Shown: positions 56,408 to 64,000 of the stretch, piece by piece
Numbering within the stretch: the first letter of the stretch is position 1
Layout of the letters: every line of letters starts with the position of its first letter
NCBI GenBank assembly: GCA_039989855.1
Contig: JBDXGZ010000026.1
Location: 62,001 to 126,000, forward strand
From: CALFVT01 sp039989855
GTDB taxonomy: Bacteria; Pseudomonadota; Alphaproteobacteria; Caulobacterales; Maricaulaceae
Reading direction: 5' to 3'
Length of the DNA stretch: 64,000 nucleotides
Program-made: the position numbers and the translations under genes
The notes under the pieces: generated by a model
The model's input: only the letters and a program-made list of their open reading frames with translations
Databases searched by the model: none
Told to the model about the DNA's origin: nothing

Positions 56408-57370
56408 ATGATGATTTTACGCACCTTTCTCATAAGTCTAAGTCTTATTATTCTGACCGCTTGCGGGGTGCAGGGCACGATTGATGAGCGCGTTGAGGCG
56501 GCGCGAGAGAGAAATGACGGGCCCGCGATTTGGCAAGTTAAGGATTTCGATAGCACGCTTTATGTATTCGGGACTGTGCATTTAATGCCCGATGACCGGT
56601 CATGGTTGCGCGATGACCTGAAAGAAGTGTTTGATAAATCGGGCACGGTATTTTTTGAATTAGACACGAACCGTAACGCCCAGATTGAAGCGACTGTCCT
56701 GACACAGTCTTTAGGTTTTTTCACAAATGGAACCTTATTAACGGACCGGTTTGATCGCTATCAATTACGCCTGCTTGAAGCGGCGGCTCTATCGAGTGAT
56801 ACGCCTTTAGCGGTGCTGCAAAATATGAAACCGTGGCTCGCGTCTGAGGTCATCACCTTAGCGGCAGCGCAACAGGCGGGTCTTAGCGGCGACGTATCAG
56901 CGGACGAGGCCCTCAAAAGCCGCGCGCAGAGAGGCCAGAAAAATATTCGCTATTTGGATAGTGTCGAAGGGCAAATTCGAGCGTCAGCAGATCAACCAAA
57001 CTTTGTTCAAGAGATTATGATCATGGATACGCTAGAGGGCTATAATTCATTGGCGGATAATTTGACCCGTACAGCCGATCACTGGTTGATAGGGCGGACG
57101 GATTATATAGAGCAAAATGTGAAGAAAACTAAGACACGATCACCTGAGTTTTATCAGTCTCTGTTTACGGACCGTAACCGGAAATGGGCAAGAACCCTCA
57201 CGCGTCATATGGAAGATTCGGGCACGTCTTTTGCCGCTGTCGGAATCGGTCACTTGTTGGGTGAAGATAGTTTGCTGAAATATCTCGAAGATGCAGGCTA
57301 TGAGGTCAAACGCTATTATGCTTATCAGGGCGAACCTGTGATTAATATTATTGAGCTTCCGGAAAATTAG
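56408..57370 (+). CDS. TraB/GumN family lipoprotein
   Basis: A 320-residue protein of the TraB/GumN/Tiki superfamily, thought to be metal-dependent proteases or related hydrolases. A signal with lipobox LTAC is followed by IWQVKDFDSTLYVFGTVHLMPDD with the first conserved GTVH, a Glu in VFFELDTNRNA, and the C-terminal GIGHLLGEDSLLKYLEDAGYEV that completes the paired GxxH motifs. Lipid anchoring to the outer membrane, facing the periplasm, is likely. Adjacent to a tRNA gene; no operon partner. Confidence 0.88.
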   Translation: MMILRTFLISLSLIILTACGVQGTIDERVEAARERNDGPAIWQVKDFDSTLYVFGTVHLMPDDRSWLRDDLKEVFDKSGTVFFELDTNRNAQIEATVLTQSLGFFTNGTLLTDRFDRYQLRLLEAAALSSDTPLAVLQNMKPWLASEVITLAAAQQAGLSGDVSADEALKSRAQRGQKNIRYLDSVEGQIRASADQPNFVQEIMIMDTLEGYNSLADNLTRTADHWLIGRTDYIEQNVKKTKTRSPEFYQSLFTDRNRKWARTLTRHMEDSGTSFAAVGIGHLLGEDSLLKYLEDAGYEVKRYYAYQGEPVINIIELPEN

Positions 57371-57383
57371 ACCTCATAAAAAA

Positions 57384-57406
57384 GGCCTAGCGAGGCAAGC
57401 TAGGCC
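57384..57406 (-). terminator. hairpin terminating the minus-strand gene, perhaps bidirectional
   Basis: GGCCTAGC (57384-57391) pairs with GCTAGGCC (57399-57406). The minus strand continues into six T, a good terminator for the gene ending at 57435. On the plus strand the tail is AT-rich only, so termination of the TraB gene there would be weaker. Confidence 0.85.
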
Positions 57407-57434
57407 AATTATTATTAGACGTTAAATTAAAAGC

Positions 57435-58262
57435 CTATTCTGCGGCAGACGCAAATCCACACTGACGCTGCTCACTTTTGAGTTGTTTAGTGAGGCGAAT
57501 AGCGCCTTGCGAATAGGCCTCTGTGACTGAGCCTTGGTTCACGACTTTACCGCGCAACGTGCTAACATCTTCACATAGATGGAAAACAAGCGGAGAGGTT
57601 GATTTTGTTTTCCCCTCCTTTGGCGCAATCCAGTACACAACGTCTTGGCCATTTGTTGCGGCGGCAACGGCCTCAGAGTCATCGGCAATTTGTTGCGCTT
57701 GCCCTGCGACCTCTGGTGAACAGGCGGTGGTGGCTTCCTTGGCTTTAATTTGGGCGGCGCATGCGTTCATATCCTGCGTATATTGCTCAGTGGACGGCGG
57801 GTCGAAATCCACACCGACAGCCGTGGCGAGGACGGCGAGAGCGAGCCCGATACCGCCCGCAATCTTTTTACTTTTGGGGTCCATGTCTTTGTCGAGGAAA
57901 ATCAACGCCAGCAAAGGCAAGAAAGCAAGAATTGTGATAATCGCACCGAGTTGATTCTGGACAAAGAATTTGAACGGCTCTGATTTAGTGGCGGGGTCTT
58001 GGCGATTGGCTTTTTTCCAAAACAGACTCCCTGCGATGGCAAAGACGGCAATGACGACAAACAGCCCGATTAAGAGAGGCAAATTACCTTGATCAAACGT
58101 GTTCTTCAAAAGTAAAACAATCGCAGCGATCTCAGTCCCTATGGCTACGACCCATGAGCCGCTGGCAAAGAGACGAAGTTTTTTCGCTTTTGATTTTTGG
58201 TCTTGCGAGGCTTGCCACGCTTGGGTGACGTCTACCTCTGGGGTTGTGGTCTCATCTGTCAT
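57435..58262 (-). CDS. unknown membrane protein with periplasmic-type tail
   Basis: A 275-residue protein. Four hydrophobic segments (approximately 33-53, 62-80, 105-122 and 133-150) follow an acidic N-terminus (TDETTTPEVDVTQAW). The C-terminal 120 residues are soluble, alanine- and glutamine-rich, with cysteines in NACAAQ, TACSP, HLCED and QRQCGF that could form two disulfides if exported. I do not recognise a family. GC-typical for the chromosome and therefore probably native. Confidence 0.75.
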   Translation of the reverse strand: MTDETTTPEVDVTQAWQASQDQKSKAKKLRLFASGSWVVAIGTEIAAIVLLLKNTFDQGNLPLLIGLFVVIAVFAIAGSLFWKKANRQDPATKSEPFKFFVQNQLGAIITILAFLPLLALIFLDKDMDPKSKKIAGGIGLALAVLATAVGVDFDPPSTEQYTQDMNACAAQIKAKEATTACSPEVAGQAQQIADDSEAVAAATNGQDVVYWIAPKEGKTKSTSPLVFHLCEDVSTLRGKVVNQGSVTEAYSQGAIRLTKQLKSEQRQCGFASAAE

Positions 58263-58412
58263 TTTTCTCTCCCTAAATTTGGCCCCAATTTGGTTTGCAC
58301 GCGTTTACTATCATAGCCTATGGTTAATGCCAAAGAAGTTTATACAGGGAGATATCCACCACGTGTAAGGCTCGGGCGGGATAAAATATAAGTGCCTTAG
58401 AAAGGCTTTTAT

Positions 58413-58943
58413 CTAACTTACTTTTTTCAAAAAGGCGGCGACGAGGACAATTTTTTGGCCATTAACCCGCCCTTCAATATGGTCTGGATTATCAGTTAGG
58501 CTAATACCGCGTACTGACGTGCCGCGTTTAGCGGTGAAGCCGGCCCCTTTGACGGGCAAATCTTTTATTAAGGTCACTGTGTCGCCTGCGCTAAGAACTG
58601 TTCCATTACTGTCGCGTGTCAACGGGCTATCATCCGTGTTTATGCCAGCGTCGGCCCAGCTTTGCAGCTCGGGGTCCAGGTAGAGCATGGTCAATGCGTC
58701 TTGCGCCCATCCCTCACCAGAGAGTTGGGTGAGCAATCTATAGGCCGCAACTTTAACCGCAGAGGCTTCATTCCACATGGTGTTGGTGAGGCTCCGCCAA
58801 TGATTAGCGTCAAGCGGAGAGGCGTCCATACCGCGGTCGCATGTGGAGCAGATCATGATTTGATCTTCAAAACCGTCAGGTGCGTCCGTGACTGTGAAGG
58901 GCGAGAGGTTAGCCTCGGCCTCACAGAGTTGACAGGTGGCCAT
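58413..58943 (-). CDS. PhnA/YjdM family protein
   Basis: A 176-residue protein related to E. coli YjdM (named PhnA in the phosphonate locus but not a phosphonohydrolase). It begins with a zinc-ribbon-like module (CQLCEAEANLSP and ICSTCDRG, two CxxC pairs) and ends with a compact beta-domain GDTVTLIKDLPVKGAGFTAKRGTSVRGI and NPDHIEGRVNGQKIVL. The start is chosen at 58943, four bases after the pheT stop, because the zinc ribbon begins there; the longer frame would overlap pheT. It is probably translated from the pheST transcript. Confidence 0.88.
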   Translation of the reverse strand: MATCQLCEAEANLSPFTVTDAPDGFEDQIMICSTCDRGMDASPLDANHWRSLTNTMWNEASAVKVAAYRLLTQLSGEGWAQDALTMLYLDPELQSWADAGINTDDSPLTRDSNGTVLSAGDTVTLIKDLPVKGAGFTAKRGTSVRGISLTDNPDHIEGRVNGQKIVLVAAFLKKVS

Positions 58944-58947
58944 ATGG

Positions 58948-61341
58948 TTAACCCCGCAGAACGCCGCCAACTTTGGCGACTTGTGCGATGATCTTTTCCA
59001 TGACTGCGTCAATATCCTTATCGGTTAATGTCGCGTCTTTCGGTGTAAGCGTCACGTCAATGGCGAGAGATTTATGGCCTTCATCAACGCCTTTTCCGCG
59101 GTATACATCAAATAAGGTGACGTCCGTTATTAATTGCTTATCCGCGCCGCGCGCCGCTTTGATTAGGTCACCAGATTGTGTGTCCTCAGAGACAATAAAA
59201 GCGAAGTCTTTATGCACGGGCATAAGGTCTGATAATGTGAGCGCACTTTTGGTTTTTGATGCAGATTTTTTACGTGGAGCCGGGAGATTTTCAGGCCAAA
59301 TTTCAAAAGCTACAACACGGCCGTCAATCCCGAGGGCCTTGAGGACACGCGGGTGAAGCTCTCCGAAATCTGCGAGAATGTTTTTCGGCCCCATTTGAAA
59401 ACGGCCAGAGCGTCCTGGATGCCAATAGCTTCCTGTTGGTTTAGAGATTTGAAGATTTGTAAGGTTCGCGCCGATTGCGCTGAGAACCGCTTCAGCGTCG
59501 GCTTTGGCCGAGAGCGCGTCAGGACTCACATTGTTCGCCCAACCGCGCACCATTTCAACGCGGCGCATACCTGCTAGGCTTAAGTCTTGGCCGTCCTCAT
59601 CGGTGCTGCGGTAAATTGGGCCAGCTTCGAACAAAGCTGCGCCTGGGTAGCCTTTGTCGGCATTGCGTTGCCCTGCGAGTAGCAAGTGAATCAGCGCCGA
59701 GGGGCGCATACAGTCGAGATCAGACGAGATCGGATTATCAAGGCGCATATGGTCTTCGCCGCCGTCAAACGCCTTACAGTGATTTTGCAAAGCAAACGAC
59801 CATGTGATGGCCTCAGACAGTCCGCGCGCCGCAAGCGCACGCCGCCCTAAGGCTGTGCGGTTTTGCAGCAATGTCGCCGTCGGTTCACGCCGTCCAGAGA
59901 GAGGCGGGAGGCTAACGGCTTCGAGCTTATGAAAGCCGTGAATGCGCACGAGATCTTCGACAAGGTCAGCGCCTTCGGTCACGTCGCGCCGCCATGTTGG
60001 TACGGTGACAGTCCATGCGTCGCCTTCGGTAATTTCAAAGCCAAGATCGGTGAGGATTGTCTTCATCTGTTCATCAGAGAGGAACAACCCTGTGAGGCGC
60101 TCATTCAGGGAGGGCTCAAATTCAACAGCAGCGGGCGGTGTCGGAACCGCGCCCGCAACCTCAATTTCGCTGGCCTCGCCGCCGCACATATCAAGTACAT
60201 GCTGTGTGGCCAGTTCTAGGCCGTCGATAACAAAGCCCGTATCAACGCCGCGCTCAAAACGGTATTTCGCGTCACTATTAATGCCTGTGGCGCGTCCCGT
60301 GCGGCGGGTACGCATCGGGTCAAAATAAGCGCTTTCGATGAAGACATCTGTAGTCTCTTCCGAAACGCCAGAATAGGTGCCGCCCATGACGCCGCCAAGA
60401 CCGAGGACGCGGGCATCGTCTGCGATGACGCACATGTCTTCACTAACTGTGTAATCCTTATCATCAAGAGCGGTGAAGCTCTCGCCAGACTTACCAAGGC
60501 GCGCACGAATGGGACCAGATAATTTTGCCACGTCATAAACATGCAAAGGCCGCGCACGGTCATAGGATAAAAGGTTGGTAATATCGACAAGGGCCGAGAT
60601 CGGGCGCAGGCCGATGGCTTTTAATTTATCTTGCAGCCATTTCGGGGACGGGCCGTTTTTAACACCGCGCACCACACGCCCTGCGAAAACAGGGCAAGCG
60701 TCTGTGTCGTCAATTTCGATTGTTTGCGGGCAGGGGAAGGTTCCTTTGACGGGTTTAACCTCAGGCGTAATTAATTCGCCTAATCCTGTGGCGGCAAGGT
60801 CACGTGCAATATTATCGACCCCGAGCCAATCGGGGCGGTTCGGCGTGACTTCAAAATCAATCACAGGGTCGTTCATCGCCATGGCGTCCGCAATCGGTTG
60901 CCCGACGGGGAAGTCCTTCGGGTCAAGCTCTAAGATGCCGTCATGATCTTCGCCCATTTCAAGCTCTTTGGTGGAGCACATCATGCCGTAGCTCTCAACG
61001 CCGCGAATTTTGCGCGGCTTCTTATCGAGGCTAAAATCGAGACCCGGAATATAAGCGCCAAGCCCCGCATAGGCGACGGCAATCCCTGCGCGCGCATTGG
61101 GCGCCCCGCAGACGATTTGCTTCTCGCCTTCATGGGTTTGCACCGTACATACCGTTAGCTTATCCGCGTCAGGATGTTTGCTTGCATGGGTGACATGGGC
61201 AACTTTAAACGCTGCGAGTTTCTCCGCAGGGTTTTCAATCTCTTCGACTTCCAGACCCGCCAGCGTCATCGCCTCAGCAATGGCGTGAATATCCGCGTCG
61301 GTTTTAAGGTGCTCTAAGAGCCATGAGCGTGTGAATTTCAT
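58948..61341 (-). CDS. pheT: phenylalanyl-tRNA synthetase beta subunit
   Basis: Forms the alpha2-beta2 enzyme that charges tRNA-Phe; the beta subunit binds tRNA and edits mischarged tyrosine. The 797-residue protein has the N-terminal EMAP-like tRNA-binding domain (VAHVTHASKHPDADKLTVC), B3/B4 editing region, B5 domain, catalytic-like core, and the C-terminal ferredoxin-fold anticodon-binding domain (HKDFAFIVSEDTQSGDLIKA). The start ATG lies one base after the stop of an unrelated inserted gene rather than after pheS. Confidence 0.96.
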   Translation of the reverse strand: MKFTRSWLLEHLKTDADIHAIAEAMTLAGLEVEEIENPAEKLAAFKVAHVTHASKHPDADKLTVCTVQTHEGEKQIVCGAPNARAGIAVAYAGLGAYIPGLDFSLDKKPRKIRGVESYGMMCSTKELEMGEDHDGILELDPKDFPVGQPIADAMAMNDPVIDFEVTPNRPDWLGVDNIARDLAATGLGELITPEVKPVKGTFPCPQTIEIDDTDACPVFAGRVVRGVKNGPSPKWLQDKLKAIGLRPISALVDITNLLSYDRARPLHVYDVAKLSGPIRARLGKSGESFTALDDKDYTVSEDMCVIADDARVLGLGGVMGGTYSGVSEETTDVFIESAYFDPMRTRRTGRATGINSDAKYRFERGVDTGFVIDGLELATQHVLDMCGGEASEIEVAGAVPTPPAAVEFEPSLNERLTGLFLSDEQMKTILTDLGFEITEGDAWTVTVPTWRRDVTEGADLVEDLVRIHGFHKLEAVSLPPLSGRREPTATLLQNRTALGRRALAARGLSEAITWSFALQNHCKAFDGGEDHMRLDNPISSDLDCMRPSALIHLLLAGQRNADKGYPGAALFEAGPIYRSTDEDGQDLSLAGMRRVEMVRGWANNVSPDALSAKADAEAVLSAIGANLTNLQISKPTGSYWHPGRSGRFQMGPKNILADFGELHPRVLKALGIDGRVVAFEIWPENLPAPRKKSASKTKSALTLSDLMPVHKDFAFIVSEDTQSGDLIKAARGADKQLITDVTLFDVYRGKGVDEGHKSLAIDVTLTPKDATLTDKDIDAVMEKIIAQVAKVGGVLRG

Positions 61342-61342
61342 G

Positions 61343-61993
61343 TTACTTCTTTCTGTTATCGAGCGCCAGAGTGAACAGCATAGCAGCGAACATTGATTCG
61401 TCTTCTTCGTAGTATTTTGAGAGTTTTAATTCGCTATCAACCCGAATAGGCATTTTTTTACTATTTATGTATTCGTCTATATTTGAATGTATAGTCGTAC
61501 ATCGTTCATTGAGCGAGCTTCTTGTTGATTTTGTTACTCGGTCTTCTTCATCGGACAATACAACAAAATAAGCCTTAGAAATTGACTTATCAGTTTCCAT
61601 AATTGAGGCGCACAATCTGTCTATATCAGGGGTCATAGTTTGCGAATTCCACGCCCACGCACGTTTAACTTCAATTATACACTTCGGAGTGTAATCATCT
61701 TTTGATTTCCAGTACTTCCACACAGATATATCTGTTCGGCCAGTGCCTAGGCGCTTAGATGGCCTTCCAGCACCTTTAGTAGCATACTGCCTAACTTCTG
61801 CGATTGAATTTTCAATAAAAAAACTAAACTCAGGAAGTTTTTTCTTTAATGCAATAGCGATATGAGTCGTATACCAGTATTCGGGCGTATTATATAACCA
61901 AGCACCTTCCGTTATTTTATTATATTTTTGAAAAGCTTTAATTGAAGATTTTAATATAGTTTTTTGTAACAAATTGATTTGAGATTTGTTCAT
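61343..61993 (-). CDS. PD-(D/E)XK nuclease-like protein embedded between pheS and pheT
   Basis: A 216-residue protein of unknown family. A restriction-nuclease-like core is suggested by Asp in GRTDISVW followed about 18 residues later by CIIEVKRAW (ExK), with an upstream Glu in FFIENSIAEV and a basic GRPSKRLGTGR loop. It starts in overlap with the pheS stop (TGATG) and stops one base before the pheT ATG, so it is translated as part of the pheST operon. Its codons are strongly AT-rich compared with both neighbours, showing recent acquisition. No methyltransferase or helicase partner is adjacent. It may be a defence nuclease using an essential operon for expression; that is inference. Confidence 0.8.
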   Translation of the reverse strand: MNKSQINLLQKTILKSSIKAFQKYNKITEGAWLYNTPEYWYTTHIAIALKKKLPEFSFFIENSIAEVRQYATKGAGRPSKRLGTGRTDISVWKYWKSKDDYTPKCIIEVKRAWAWNSQTMTPDIDRLCASIMETDKSISKAYFVVLSDEEDRVTKSTRSSLNERCTTIHSNIDEYINSKKMPIRVDSELKLSKYYEEDESMFAAMLFTLALDNRKK

Positions 61994-63060
61994 CAACTCA
62001 ACCCCGTCGCCAAGTTTGCTTGCAATAGCGAGTTAAAGCCGTAATGACCGAGCCAACGTGTGTCGGCGGCGAACATGTCGCGCAGGTCGGGCATGCCGTA
62101 TTTTAGCATGGCGAGGCGGTCGACGCCCATGCCGAAGGCGAAGCCTTGATATTCTTCGGGGTCGAGGCCGCAATTACGCAGCACATTCGGATGCACCATG
62201 CCAGAGCCGAGGATTTCCATCCACTTGTCGCCCTTACCGATACGGATTTCAGAACCGACCCGCTCATAGCGCACATCCATTTCAGCACTTGGTTCCGTGA
62301 ACGGGAAATGGTGCGGACGGAACTGGACATCGACATCCGTTTCAAAAAAGGCCGAGATGAAATCCATCAGCACCCCTTTGAGGTGGCCCATATGGATGTT
62401 TTTATCAATCACCAAGCCTTCGACCTGATGGAACATCGGCGTATGGGTTTGGTCGCTATCGCAGCGGTAGGTGCGCCCCGGCGCAATGATACGGATGGGC
62501 GGCTTTTGGCTCATCATGGTCCGCACTTGAACGGGAGAGGTATGCGTACGCAGCACTTTCTTCTCACCCTCAGCGTCGGGCGTCATGAAAAATGTATCGT
62601 GCATATCACGCGCCGGATGACCCGGCGGGAAGTTCAGCGCGGTGAAATTATTAAAGTCCGTTTCAATATCTGGCCCTTCGGCGACAGAAAAACCCATGTC
62701 GGAAAAGATCACGGCCATTTCTTCCATCACTTGCCGCACAGGGTGGAGCGTCCCTTGAGCTTGGCTCACTGGTAGAGACATATCCATCGTCTCGCTCGCG
62801 AGCGCAGCATCAAGCGCGTCATTCTCGAGCGTCTCTTTACGCGTATCAATTAGCGCGGCGATCTCATTTTTAAGACCGTTGAGCGCAGGACCCATGACCT
62901 TTTTTTCTTCAGGGCTCATTTTCCCAAGGCCGCGCATCATCATGGAAATTTCGCCCTTTTTGCCAAGGGCAGCAACGCGAATATCGTCGAGCGTTTTCAG
63001 GTCGCTCGCCGCGTCAATTTCGGCGGCATATTTCTCTTTTGTTGGCGTAATATCGCTCAT
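61993..63060 (-). CDS. pheS: phenylalanyl-tRNA synthetase alpha subunit
   Basis: Catalytic subunit that activates phenylalanine. The 355-residue protein begins with a coiled-coil arm (about 1-85). The class II core has HPARDMHDTFFM (motif 1), a motif-2 stretch TYRCDSDQTHTPMFHQVEG, FPFTEPSAEMDVRYE and the terminal motif 3 GFAFGMGVDRLAMLKYG. I start at the ATG at 63060 (MSDITPTKEK); a GTG lies two codons upstream. Its stop overlaps the inserted nuclease-like gene. Confidence 0.96.
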   Translation of the reverse strand: MSDITPTKEKYAAEIDAASDLKTLDDIRVAALGKKGEISMMMRGLGKMSPEEKKVMGPALNGLKNEIAALIDTRKETLENDALDAALASETMDMSLPVSQAQGTLHPVRQVMEEMAVIFSDMGFSVAEGPDIETDFNNFTALNFPPGHPARDMHDTFFMTPDAEGEKKVLRTHTSPVQVRTMMSQKPPIRIIAPGRTYRCDSDQTHTPMFHQVEGLVIDKNIHMGHLKGVLMDFISAFFETDVDVQFRPHHFPFTEPSAEMDVRYERVGSEIRIGKGDKWMEILGSGMVHPNVLRNCGLDPEEYQGFAFGMGVDRLAMLKYGMPDLRDMFAADTRWLGHYGFNSLLQANLATGLS

Positions 63061-63145
63061 GGTCACTCTCTATTAAAGCCTGTGAGCGTCTTTTACGCCG
63101 TTAGGCGAACGGGTCAACAGGCTTGTAGGAATTTGCCTCGCTCAA

Positions 63146-63173
63146 TTGACAAAGATTTTTTTTTTGGTTTAAT
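63146..63173 (+). promoter_or_regulatory. sigma-70-type promoter with ten-T spacer tract
   Basis: A perfect -35 TTGACA (63146-63151) and -10 TTTAAT (63168-63173) are separated by 16 bases that include ten consecutive T (63156-63165). It lies 38 bases before the lipoprotein gene at 63211. Length changes in the T-tract would change promoter strength. Confidence 0.65.
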
Positions 63174-63210
63174 GAAATTGAGTACATAATTATAAGTGGA
63201 GGGACTTTAA

Positions 63211-64000
63211 ATGCGTATTTTCATATATACATCTATATCTGGACTGCTTTTGACGGCATGTGTGACGGCCGCCCCGCCGCAGCCTAATCTACCTGCACCA
63301 CCTGCTTTTAAGGGAGATGCGGGATGGGACGCAGTTAAAGGTGAGACAAAGTTGCTAAGTTTGACGGGAAATGAGGATGAAGTTTTCATGCGTCAGAAAG
63401 TAAACTTTAGACGGACAGGCGTGCTAGAAAATGATGTCACAACTAAGAGTATTTGGGGTGAAAATGTTTTATTAAAAGCGGGATCTCCTATGTATGCGTC
63501 TAGCTATACCGACCGCTCCAATATAAGTGGTGGTGGCTATGGAATTGCATGGTGTTCTCCGGGAGACGTAGACGTTTCGGGTCTTGAGAATTTCCTTGTA
63601 GGTGGGCGAGCGACAACATGTCTGACATGGAACCGAAAGACAGGAAATATTATACCTGCGAGTGGGTCAGGTGCTGACAGTGCTTTTTATTCAAATTCGA
63701 TGACTGTGACAGCGGCGAACAGTGTGACCTTTCCCAATATTAAAGAGACAGGCCAAAGTTTGGATAGTGATTTTTACTTCACAGGAGAAATTTCGGGCAT
63801 CAATCTTGATAAAAACATTCGCTTTAGAGAGCGGTTTGAAGACAAATCAGGGCGAACAACCATACGGACGACAAAGTATAAGCTCGACGATAATGGTGAG
63901 GCGATCGTCGCAGTTTGGGGCGGTAAGTTAGCCATTAAACCAACAAGTGAAACAAGTTTTACGGTTCGTGAAATTACGCCGTTGCAAGATCATATTATGT
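63211..64000 (+). CDS. lipoprotein of unknown function (3' end outside the window)
   Basis: Partial gene: at least 263 residues with no stop before the window ends. A GTGGAGGG site precedes the ATG. The signal MRIFIYTSISGLLLTACV ends in lipobox LTAC, and proline-rich sequence (APPQPNLPAPPAF) links it to a beta-strand-rich, Gly/Ser/Thr-rich domain with a possible disulfide pair (AWCSPG, TTCLTW). I do not recognise the family. It probably attaches to the outer membrane; a promoter stands directly upstream. Confidence 0.8.
   Translation, partial: MRIFIYTSISGLLLTACVTAAPPQPNLPAPPAFKGDAGWDAVKGETKLLSLTGNEDEVFMRQKVNFRRTGVLENDVTTKSIWGENVLLKAGSPMYASSYTDRSNISGGGYGIAWCSPGDVDVSGLENFLVGGRATTCLTWNRKTGNIIPASGSGADSAFYSNSMTVTAANSVTFPNIKETGQSLDSDFYFTGEISGINLDKNIRFRERFEDKSGRTTIRTTKYKLDDNGEAIVAVWGGKLAIKPTSETSFTVREITPLQDHIM

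Noticed and set aside
62146..62775. 209-residue plus-strand frame
   Set aside because: Antisense to the conserved catalytic core of pheS.

Overview
The window looks like the chromosome of a marine alphaproteobacterium of the Maricaulales/Hyphomonadaceae type. This is inferred from the style of the proteins (rpoN-hpf-ptsN cluster, rodZ-ispG pair, a Caulobacter/Xanthomonas-type TonB receptor, a class I nrdA without ATP cone, polyphosphate kinase next to Ppx) and from a moderate GC content. It is not from a database search. Most of the window is ordinary housekeeping chromosome with several small AT-rich accessory insertions.

Layout. 1-2810: a two-gene cassette (NERD nuclease/UvrD-type helicase plus a DUF2290-like partner) lying at the 3' side of a tRNA-Arg(ACG) gene, probably the edge of an island or defence cassette. 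3183-6866: a GNAT acetyltransferase, 1.7 kb of repeat-rich non-coding DNA, and an orphan RHS tip with a toxin-like C-terminus and an overlapping candidate immunity gene. 6934-12764: MarC protein, glycosyltransferase, a fatty-acid desaturase broken at a pentanucleotide repeat, and a sensor kinase with a degenerate receiver. 13221-18708: nrdA behind a tandem NrdR-box promoter, a radical SAM / ArsM-like methyltransferase pair, a DUF4238 pseudogene and bacterioferritin. 18963-24986: hydrolase, bacterioferritin-associated ferredoxin, PanE, PagL, lysoplasmalogenase, FabI, a lipoprotein and a degenerate SDR. 25153-27936: rpoN-hpf-ptsN. 28064-29487: an AT-rich pair (soluble protein plus four-helix membrane protein) of unknown function. 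29633-34883: ppk-ppx, then HNH protein, small membrane protein and lipoprotein cyclophilin. 35678-37246: a nitrosative-stress module (atypical monothiol glutaredoxin, NsrR-like repressor, divergent small membrane protein and truncated haemoglobin). 37255-46218: dsbB, rodZ, ispG, katG, yceI, a 3-oxoacid CoA-transferase and an FAD reductase. 46354-56111: a sugar-utilisation locus (GPH symporter, LacI regulator, TonB receptor, GH3 glucosidase, SSS symporter). 56213-64000: tRNA-Arg(CCG), TraB/GumN lipoprotein, membrane protein, PhnA, and pheS-pheT split by a PD-(D/E)XK-like gene; a lipoprotein gene runs off the right edge.

How the parts work together. The sugar locus reads as one unit: two near-identical inverted-repeat operators follow the LacI gene and precede the TonB receptor, so outer-membrane uptake, GH3 hydrolysis and sodium-coupled import are probably repressed together. 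The NsrR-like gene, glutaredoxin and truncated haemoglobin face each other across a 23-bp palindrome, which suggests coordinated repression. Bacterioferritin and its ferredoxin partner flank a hydrolase. The most unusual items are the nuclease-like gene translationally embedded between pheS and pheT, the repeat-interrupted desaturase, the tRNA-linked helicase cassette, the RHS toxin/immunity remnant and the AT-rich membrane pair after ptsN.
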